A stretch of DNA of 64,000 bases from Acidipropionibacterium acidipropionici. Lineage in GTDB: Bacteria > Actinomycetota > Actinomycetes > Propionibacteriales > Propionibacteriaceae. This document shows positions 57,902 through 64,000 of the stretch, in pieces. The position numbers were made by a program, and so were the translations under genes. Numbering within the stretch: position 1 is the stretch's first letter; the number at the start of each line of letters is the position of its first letter. Location: assembly GCF_001441165.1 (NCBI RefSeq), contig NZ_CP013126.1, positions 3,191,551-3,255,550 of the forward strand, given 5' to 3'. A model generated the notes under the pieces. The model did no database searches. It saw nothing but the letters and a program-made list of their open reading frames with translations, and was not told where the DNA came from.

Positions 57902-60745
57902 ATGCTTCGCAGTGATCAGTCCACGATTCCGGAGGCCCTCGTCGCAGAGCTGCGGCAGTCGCTCGGCGAGCCCTCAGTCACCCAGGACACCCTCGATCTG
58001 GCGGCGGCCTCGGTCGACGCCTCCCACTACCTGCTGACCCCGGGCGCCCTGGTGCGCGCCAGGTCGGTCTCCGACGTGGCCGCCGCGATGGCCGCCGCGA
58101 AACGCCACAGGGTCTCCCTCAACTTCCGTTCCGGCGGCACCAGCCTGTCGGGTCAGGGCCTCACCCGGGGGCTCATGGTCGACACCCGACGGGCCTTCCG
58201 GGGCATCCAGGTGCTCGACGCCGGCAAGCGGGTGCGCGTCCAGCCCGGCGCCACCGTCCAGGCGGTCAACGCCGTCCTGGCGCGCCTGGGCCGCAAACTC
58301 GGCCCCGACCCGGCGTCCTCCAAGGCCTGCACCCTGGGCGGCGTCATCGCCGACAACTCGTCGGGCATGAGCTGCGGCACGGTGGCCAACACCTACAAGA
58401 CCCTTGAGTCGATGGTCATCGTGCTCACCAGCGGCACCGTCGTCGACACCGGGGACCCCGACTGCGAGGACAAGCTGGCCGCAGCAGAACCCCAGCTCGT
58501 CGAGAGCCTCCTGGCGCTGCGCGACCAGTGCCGCAGGGAGGATCTGGCCGCGGAGATCCGCCATCAGTTCTCCATGAAGAACACCATGGGGTACGGAATC
58601 AACTCCTTCCTCGACCACGACACCCCGGCGCAGATCCTCCAGCACCTCATGATCGGCTCGGAGGGCACCCTGGGGTTCATCGCCTCGGCGGTGCTGAAAA
58701 CCCTGCCGATCATGCCGCAGATCTCCACCGCCCTGCTGCACTTCCCCACCCTCGATGACGCCGCCAAGGCGCTGCCCGATCTGGTCGCCTCCGGCGTCAC
58801 GGTCACCGAGCTGATGGACTCCGCGTCTCTGGAGCTGGGCCGCAACGATCCCCGCGACGGCCATGTCATCCCGCCGAGCCCGGGCGGCTCCGACGCCGCC
58901 CTGCTGGTCGAGTACCACTGCCCCGATGCCGATTCGCGCCGGGAGGCCGAGGAGCGCGGCAACGCCGTGATCTCCGGCCTCGACCTGGTCAACAAGCCCG
59001 TCTTCACCGACGACCCGGCGGTCCGCGGCCCCATCTGGAACATCCGCGACGGCCTCTACGCCAAGGTGGCCGGCACCCGGCCGTCGGGCCAGACCGCACT
59101 GCTGGAGGACATCGCCGTCCCGGTCGAGAGCCTCGCCGGCGTCTGCTCCGACCTCCAGGGTCTGTTCGGGGAGCACGGCTACCCGGAGTCGATCATCTTC
59201 GGCCACGCCAAGGACGGCAACATCCACTTCCTCGTCCTGGAGGACTTCCGCGACACGAAGGGCCTGGACCGCTACGAGACCTTCACCGCCGACATGGTGG
59301 ACCTGGTCCTCGGCTCCCACGGCACCCTCAAGGCCGAGCACGGCACAGGCCGGATCATGGCCCCCTTCGTCGAGAAGCAGTACGGCCCCGAGCTGTACGG
59401 CGTCATGACGAAGGTCAAGCAGACCCTCGATCCCGACGGGATGCTCAACGAGGGCACCATCATCACCGATGATGACAAGCTGCACCTCAAGGACATCAAG
59501 CTCACCCCGACGGTCCAGGAGGAGGTGGACCGCTGCGTGGAGTGCGGCTACTGCGAGCCTGTCTGCCCCAGCCGCGATCTCACTCTCACTCCCCGCCAGC
59601 GGATCGTCGTGCAGCGGGCGATCGCCCAGGCCGAGGCCGACGGCGACGAGAAGCTGGCGGCCGAGCTCCGCGAGAAGCAGGAGTACAAGGTCATCGCGAC
59701 CTGCGCCGTCGACGGCATGTGCGAGACGAACTGCCCGGTCCACATCAACACCGGCGATCTGGTCCGCAGGCTGCGCGCCGAGGAGAATCCGGAGGTCTGG
59801 CAGCTGGGCTGGGACGCCGTCGGCAAGGCGTGGAGCCCCTTCGTCACGGTGGCCTCCGGCGCTATGAGTGCGATCCGGCCGATCCCCGCCAAGGCCACCA
59901 ATGTGGTCACCGGCGCCGCCCGTGCGGTCCTCGGCAAGGACCGCATCCCGATGGTCTCCGACGATCTGCCCGGTGGCGGGAAGCGCCGGGTCCCGGGGCA
60001 TCGCAACGGCCCGGCCGGACGCCCCGAGGTGGTGTACATGCCGGCCTGCGTCAACACGATGTTCGGGTCGGCGGTGCCCCAGGAGGAGACGATGCAGTTC
60101 GCGGTGATCGAGCTGCTCACCGCGGCCGGGATCGGCGTGACCGTCCCGGAGGGGATCAACTCGATCTGCTGCGGCACCCCCTGGAAGTCCAAGGGGATGA
60201 CGAAGGGCTACGCGAATATGCGCAGGCGCGTCGTCGACATCATGCGGGACGCCACCCGCGACGGCGAACTGGTCGTCCTGTCGGACGCCGTGAGCTGTTC
60301 GGAGGGATTCGTCCACGAACTCGAGTACGAGGGAGTCACGAATATCCGCGTCGTCGACGCCGTGCAGTACATCGCCGATGAGCTGCTGCCGGTGCTGCCG
60401 CCGCTGCCCAAGGTGCACTCGGCTGCCCTGCATCCGACCTGCTCGTCGACCCGGATGGGGTGGAACGACGCGATCCGCAGGTGCGCCGAGGCGATCGCCG
60501 ACGAGGTGGTCATCGCCGATGCCTGGGGATGCTGCGGATTCGCCGGCGACCGGGGGATGCTCCACCCGGAGCTGACCGCCTCGGCCACCGCACGGGAGGC
60601 CGCCGAGCTGCAGAGGCGTCACTTCGACCTCTATCTGTCGGCCAACCGCACCTGTGAGATCGGCATGCAGCGGGCCACCGGCAAGCCGTGGCGCCACGTG
60701 CTCAATGTGCTGGCGGAACGGATGGTCGAGTTCGCCCCGGCCTGA
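57902..60745 (+). CDS. FAD/Fe-S oxidoreductase, D-lactate dehydrogenase-like
   Basis: The 947-residue protein fuses a GlcD-like FAD domain to a GlcF-like iron-sulfur domain. The FAD part (about 45-540) includes NFRSGGTSLSGQGLT, DPASSKACTLGGVIADNSSGMSCG, HLMIGSEGTLGFI and FGHAKDGNIHF. The Fe-S part has CVECGYCEPVCP and CAVDGMCETNCPVH, two 4Fe-4S sites, and two CCG motifs (SICCGTPWKSKG, WGCCGFAGDRG). Such enzymes oxidise D-lactate or glycolate and feed menaquinone at the membrane. Propionibacteria live on lactate, so a D-lactate role fits. Substrate is inferred. Confidence 0.92.
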   Translation: MLRSDQSTIPEALVAELRQSLGEPSVTQDTLDLAAASVDASHYLLTPGALVRARSVSDVAAAMAAAKRHRVSLNFRSGGTSLSGQGLTRGLMVDTRRAFRGIQVLDAGKRVRVQPGATVQAVNAVLARLGRKLGPDPASSKACTLGGVIADNSSGMSCGTVANTYKTLESMVIVLTSGTVVDTGDPDCEDKLAAAEPQLVESLLALRDQCRREDLAAEIRHQFSMKNTMGYGINSFLDHDTPAQILQHLMIGSEGTLGFIASAVLKTLPIMPQISTALLHFPTLDDAAKALPDLVASGVTVTELMDSASLELGRNDPRDGHVIPPSPGGSDAALLVEYHCPDADSRREAEERGNAVISGLDLVNKPVFTDDPAVRGPIWNIRDGLYAKVAGTRPSGQTALLEDIAVPVESLAGVCSDLQGLFGEHGYPESIIFGHAKDGNIHFLVLEDFRDTKGLDRYETFTADMVDLVLGSHGTLKAEHGTGRIMAPFVEKQYGPELYGVMTKVKQTLDPDGMLNEGTIITDDDKLHLKDIKLTPTVQEEVDRCVECGYCEPVCPSRDLTLTPRQRIVVQRAIAQAEADGDEKLAAELREKQEYKVIATCAVDGMCETNCPVHINTGDLVRRLRAEENPEVWQLGWDAVGKAWSPFVTVASGAMSAIRPIPAKATNVVTGAARAVLGKDRIPMVSDDLPGGGKRRVPGHRNGPAGRPEVVYMPACVNTMFGSAVPQEETMQFAVIELLTAAGIGVTVPEGINSICCGTPWKSKGMTKGYANMRRRVVDIMRDATRDGELVVLSDAVSCSEGFVHELEYEGVTNIRVVDAVQYIADELLPVLPPLPKVHSAALHPTCSSTRMGWNDAIRRCAEAIADEVVIADAWGCCGFAGDRGMLHPELTASATAREAAELQRRHFDLYLSANRTCEIGMQRATGKPWRHVLNVLAERMVEFAPA

Positions 60746-60756
60746 TCCCCCACATG

Positions 60757-60792
60757 ACATGCCCCCTCGGCCCGGCGGTCGAGGGGGCATGT
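60757..60792 (+). terminator. hairpin after the D-lactate dehydrogenase gene
   Basis: ACATGCCCCCTCG (60757-60769) pairs with CGAGGGGGCATGT (60780-60792) around a 10-base loop, 12 bases past the stop codon. No T-run follows. Confidence 0.7.
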
Positions 60793-60888
60793 GAGCGCCT
60801 GGGCGGTTCCGACCGTCGACCATGGTCACAGACTCGACCCGCAGCGCCCGGCCACCGACGCCCACCGGACATCCTGCAAGGCCGACGG

Positions 60889-60943
60889 CTGAGGGGGTCA
60901 GCGAGCGCCTGCGCGAGCGAAGGGGGAGTCATCTCCCCCTTCT
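60889..60943 (+). repeat. REP-like intergenic repeat, copy 3
   Basis: GCGAGCGCCTGCGCGAGCG (60901-60919) is the exact reverse complement of the core in copy 1, so this copy is inverted relative to it. It is followed by a hairpin, GGGGGAG-TCAT-CTCCCCC. It lies just past the polA stop. Confidence 0.65.
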
Positions 60944-63621
60944 TAATGAGCTGCCGCGAACCAGGAGCGTCCCACCCCGATGGAGACCGTCAGCGGCACC
61001 GACAGGTCCATGGCATGGCCCATCGCCTCGGTGACGACCTCCCGCACCGCGGCCTCCTCGCCGGTGGCCAGTTCCAGGATGAGTTCGTCGTGCACCTGGA
61101 GGAGCACCCGCGAGGACAGGCCCTTGGCCGACAGACCGGCGTCGGTGGCCAGCATCGCGGCCTTGATGAGGTCGGCGGCCGACCCCTGGATGGGCGCATT
61201 GAGGGCGGCGCGCTCGGCCATCTCCCGGCGCTGGCGGTTTGAGGAGTTGAGGTCGGGCAGGTAGCGGCGCCGACCCATCAGGGTGGAGGTGAACCCGTCC
61301 TTGCGGGCCTTGGCAACGACCCCGGTGAGGTAGTCGCGCACCTTGCCGAAGCGGTCGAAGTAGTCGTCCATCAGGGCCCGGGCCTCGGGCACCGGGACCT
61401 TGAGCTGCTGGGACAGTCCGAAGGCGCTCAGTCCGTAGGCCAGCCCGTAGTTCATGGCCTTGATCTTCGACCGCTGGGCCACGCTGACGGCGGCCGGATC
61501 GACCCCGAAGACGTGCGAGGCAGTGACCGTGTGCACGTCCAGACCGGAGCGGAAGGCCTCGATGAGAGACCCGTCGCCCGAGACGTGGGCCATGATCCGC
61601 ATCTCGATCTGCGAGTAGTCGGCGCTCATGAGCGCCTCGTATCCCTTTCCGACGACGAATCCCTCGCGGATCCGACGGCCCTCGTCGGTGCGCATCGGGA
61701 TGTTCTGCAGGTTCGGGTCGGTGCTGGAGAGCCGACCGGTCGCCGCCACCGTCTGCTGGTAGGTCGTGTGGATGCGGCCGTCGTCGGAGACGCTCTTGAG
61801 CAGGCCGTCGACGGTCTGGCGCAGCCGGATGGCGTCACGGTGCTCCAGCAGGTGGGCCAGGAAGGGGTGCTGGGTCTTCTCGAACAGGCCGGACAGGGCG
61901 TCGGCGTCAGTGGTGTAGCCGGATTTCGTGCGCCGGGTCTTCGGCATGTCGAGCTCCTCGAAGAGCACCTTCTGGAGCTGCTTGGGGGATCCGAGATTCA
62001 CCTCATGGCCGATCACCTCCCAGGCCCTGTCCTGGGCGTCGGTGACTCTGGTGTCGAACTCGGAGCGCAGCCCGTCGAGCACGTCGACGTCGATGGCGAT
62101 CCCGGCTCTCTCCATGGCCACCAGGGAGGTCTGGACGGGCACCTCCAGGCGGTGGAGCAGCTCGAGTTCGCCGTGCGTCTTGAGCTCGGCCTCCATGACC
62201 GTGGCCAGCCTGGCGATCGCCACGGCGCGCGCCATGGACTCGGCCGCACCGGCCGAGCCGTCCTCGTCGAAGTCGAGCATCGCCTGGTCGGACTCGTCGG
62301 AAGGCGCTGTCAGCTCCGCATCGAGATGCAGACCGACCAGCTCGTCGAGAGGGTAGGACCGGCGGTCGGGACGCAGCAGGTAGGCGGCCAGTTCCGTGTC
62401 GCAGGTCAGCCCTGAGATCTCCCAGCCGCGGGCGGCGAGCGCCTCGATCGGGCCTTTTGCCGAGTGCATGGCCTTGTCGGCGTCGGAATCTGCGAGCCAG
62501 CCGGCCAGCGATCCGTCGTCGGCGGCGGCCAGCTCGGCCGGGTCGAACCAGAGGGCGGAGCCGTCCTCGGCGCCCAGCGCGACGCCGGTCGCCTCTCCGG
62601 TGCCGGCGGTCCAGGTCCCGGTGACGTCGATGCCGAGTCGGGATCGGCCGTGCTCCTGCAGCCAGGCCTCCAGTTCGCCCTCGACGAGGGTGTGGCCGTC
62701 AACCTGGATGGTCGTCGCCTCAACGGGCTCCTCGTCGGCGGCCTCCAGGGCCTGGACACGATCCCACAGACCACGGAACTCCAGGGCCTCGAAGAGGGTC
62801 CTGGTGCCCTCCCGGTGCCACGGTCGCTGTTCCAGGTCGTCGACGGTGGCGTCGAGGTCGAGGTCTCGCACCAGGGCGTTGAGCCGGCGGTTGCGTTTCA
62901 CGTCGTCGAGGTGGTCGCGGAAGGACTGCCCCGCCTTCCCCTTGACCGAGTCGGCCTGGCGGATGAGATTCTCCAGCCCGTCGTGGGCGGCCAGCCACTT
63001 GGCCGCCGTCTTCGGACCGACGCCGGGCACCCCGGGCAGGTTGTCCGCGCTCTCCCCCACCAGGGCCGCGAGTTCCGGATAGCGGTCGGGGCGCACCAGG
63101 TACTTCTCCTCCACCGCGTCGGGGGTCAGACGCAGCAGGTCGGAGACCCCCTTGCGGGGATAGAGCAGGGTGACGTCGGCGTCGACCAGCTGTATCGCGT
63201 CCCGGTCCCCGGAGACGACGAGGGTGCGCATTCCCTGGCGGGTGGCGCGGGTCGCCATGGTGGCGAGGATGTCGTCCGCCTCGTAGTCGGGCTTCTCGAG
63301 GTGGGCGATGTTGAGGGCGTCCAGCACCTCCTTGATGAGGTCGATCTGGCCCGGGAACTCCGGCGGGATCGCCGCCCGGCCCCCCTTGTAGTCGGAGTAC
63401 TGCTCGGTGCGGAAGGTGCCGCCGGCCAGGTCGAAGGCGACCGCGACGTGGCTGGGCTGCTCATCGCGGATCAGGTTGACCAGCATCGAGACGAATCCGT
63501 AGACGGCGTTGGTGTGCTGGCCGGTGCTGGTGGTGAAGTTCTCCACGGGCAGGGCGAAGAACGCCCGGAAGGCCATCGAGTGACCGTCGAGAATCAACAG
63601 GGTCGGCCGGGAATCGCTCAT
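60943..63621 (-). CDS. polA: DNA polymerase I
   Basis: PolA (892 residues) fills excision gaps and replaces Okazaki primers. It has a 5'-3' exonuclease domain (about 1-290: LLILDGHSMAFRAFFALP, YKGGRAAIPPEF, VVSGDRDAIQLV). The middle exonuclease-like domain begins RLGIDVTGTW, where proofreading enzymes have DxE, so it is probably inactive as in other actinobacteria. The polymerase (about 500-892) has motif A DYSQIEMRIMAH, QGSAADLIKAAM and motif C VHDELILE. With uvrA, uvrB and uvrC it completes excision repair within the window. Confidence 0.97.
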   Translation of the reverse strand: MSDSRPTLLILDGHSMAFRAFFALPVENFTTSTGQHTNAVYGFVSMLVNLIRDEQPSHVAVAFDLAGGTFRTEQYSDYKGGRAAIPPEFPGQIDLIKEVLDALNIAHLEKPDYEADDILATMATRATRQGMRTLVVSGDRDAIQLVDADVTLLYPRKGVSDLLRLTPDAVEEKYLVRPDRYPELAALVGESADNLPGVPGVGPKTAAKWLAAHDGLENLIRQADSVKGKAGQSFRDHLDDVKRNRRLNALVRDLDLDATVDDLEQRPWHREGTRTLFEALEFRGLWDRVQALEAADEEPVEATTIQVDGHTLVEGELEAWLQEHGRSRLGIDVTGTWTAGTGEATGVALGAEDGSALWFDPAELAAADDGSLAGWLADSDADKAMHSAKGPIEALAARGWEISGLTCDTELAAYLLRPDRRSYPLDELVGLHLDAELTAPSDESDQAMLDFDEDGSAGAAESMARAVAIARLATVMEAELKTHGELELLHRLEVPVQTSLVAMERAGIAIDVDVLDGLRSEFDTRVTDAQDRAWEVIGHEVNLGSPKQLQKVLFEELDMPKTRRTKSGYTTDADALSGLFEKTQHPFLAHLLEHRDAIRLRQTVDGLLKSVSDDGRIHTTYQQTVAATGRLSSTDPNLQNIPMRTDEGRRIREGFVVGKGYEALMSADYSQIEMRIMAHVSGDGSLIEAFRSGLDVHTVTASHVFGVDPAAVSVAQRSKIKAMNYGLAYGLSAFGLSQQLKVPVPEARALMDDYFDRFGKVRDYLTGVVAKARKDGFTSTLMGRRRYLPDLNSSNRQRREMAERAALNAPIQGSAADLIKAAMLATDAGLSAKGLSSRVLLQVHDELILELATGEEAAVREVVTEAMGHAMDLSVPLTVSIGVGRSWFAAAH

Positions 63622-63697
63622 GGGTCAGACTCTAGCGGCCGCCCCCGACACCAAGGCCGCTCAATGGCCCGCGACGCAGATCCCGACCGGACGAATG

Positions 63698-63733
63698 CCC
63701 CCGCCAGGGGGTTCAAGGGGGGTTGCCCCCCTT
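63698..63733 (-). terminator. paired hairpins beside polA
   Basis: CCCCC-GCCA-GGGGG (63698-63711) and AAGGGGGG-TTG-CCCCCCTT (63715-63733) are two tight hairpins in the gap between the partial gene and polA on the minus strand. They probably end the partial gene's transcript. No T-run follows. Confidence 0.45.
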
Positions 63734-63741
63734 CCTACAAC

Positions 63742-64000
63742 TCAGCGCCGCCTCAGCAGGTAGGTGTCGAAGATCCAGCCCTTGCGGTGGGCGGCCTCGG
63801 CCCGCACGCGCAGGATCTCCTCGCGCACGCTCTCCAGATCACCGCTGATGAGGATCTCGTCACCCGTGCCCAGGTAGGCCCCCCAGTAGATGTCCAGCCC
63901 GGTGGGGTCGATGTGGGCGAAGGTCTGGTGCCCGTCGAGCATCGCCACGACGTCGTCGGTGCCATCCGGCATCCCGGAGGCCAGGAGGCGGGCGGGTTCG
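63742..64000 (-). CDS. partial CDS, C-terminal part of an unidentified protein
   Basis: The frame is open to the window edge, so only the last 85 residues are visible. It contains HIDPTGLDIYWGAYLGTGDEILISGDLESVREEILRV and ends AHRKGWIFDTYLLRRR. A soluble alpha/beta sequence; I do not recognise the family. The in-frame ATG at 63972 cannot be excluded as a start, but the frame continues upstream (EPARLLASG), suggesting a longer protein. It lies upstream of polA on the same strand, with hairpins between. Confidence 0.55.
   Translation of the reverse strand, partial: EPARLLASGMPDGTDDVVAMLDGHQTFAHIDPTGLDIYWGAYLGTGDEILISGDLESVREEILRVRAEAAHRKGWIFDTYLLRRR

Noticed and set aside
57974-60865. 963-codon open frame opposite the D-lactate dehydrogenase
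   Set aside because: Same third-position GC effect; the plus strand carries unambiguous FAD and Fe-S motifs.

Overview
The window is chromosomal DNA from a high-GC Gram-positive bacterium of the Actinomycetota. Markers that support this are RbpA, WhiA, a mycothiol-dependent isomerase, a class F sortase, a ribosomal protein S1 with an actinobacterial-type tail, a DNA polymerase I whose proofreading motif looks lost, and the actinobacterial order folC-DUF4233-ndk. The overall gene content, including a large Fe-S D-lactate dehydrogenase, suggests Propionibacteriaceae (Acidipropionibacterium-like). That placement is an inference and was not tested by any search.

Bases 1 to about 17,100 are accessory and patchy. 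They hold a TetR regulator, a pRiA4b ORF-3-like protein, and an unusual four-gene operon at 2061-5982. The operon encodes a J-domain/degenerate-kinase protein, a vWA protein, an adenylosuccinate-synthetase paralog and a Nudix-like/winged-helix protein. Next come an A+T-richer lipoprotein cassette, a PAS-AraC regulator, a MazF/PemK-like protein, and a probable DUF6994 protein. An ABC-F ATPase follows, with a leader peptide and mutually exclusive RNA hairpins. After it lie DUF2200 and TfoX-like genes around a perfect 64-bp palindrome, a candidate toxin-antitoxin pair, an Lrp/LysE pair, and remnants of MFS, GNAT and hydrolase-like genes. The region stops at two identical tandem tRNA-Ala(GGC) genes, with the tRNA 3' ends facing it.

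Bases 17,475-33,119 read almost entirely on the minus strand and are conserved core. They include TIGR03960 radical SAM, a GH3 enzyme, TIGR03936, an RNase E/G, rplU, rpmA, a membrane protein, obgE, proB, proA, a 40-residue membrane peptide, nadD, rsfS and a GpgP-like phosphatase; ndk lies just upstream of that set.

Bases 33,194-44,277 (minus) hold DUF4233, folC, rbpA, secG, tpiA, pgk, gap, whiA, yvcK, rapZ and uvrC. This couples lower glycolysis to the conserved whiA-yvcK-rapZ-uvrC cluster.

Bases 44,412-64,000 are mixed in strand. They hold a second histidine phosphatase, a Rieske lipoprotein, uvrA, a mycothiol-dependent isomerase, TerC behind a probable manganese riboswitch, uvrB, a secreted lipoprotein, coaE, rpsA, a class F sortase, an FAD/Fe-S D-lactate-type dehydrogenase behind a DtxR-like box, polA, and the 3' end of an unidentified gene. 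The window therefore carries all three uvrABC excision genes plus polA. Several intergenic spaces share a dispersed GC-rich REP-like repeat.
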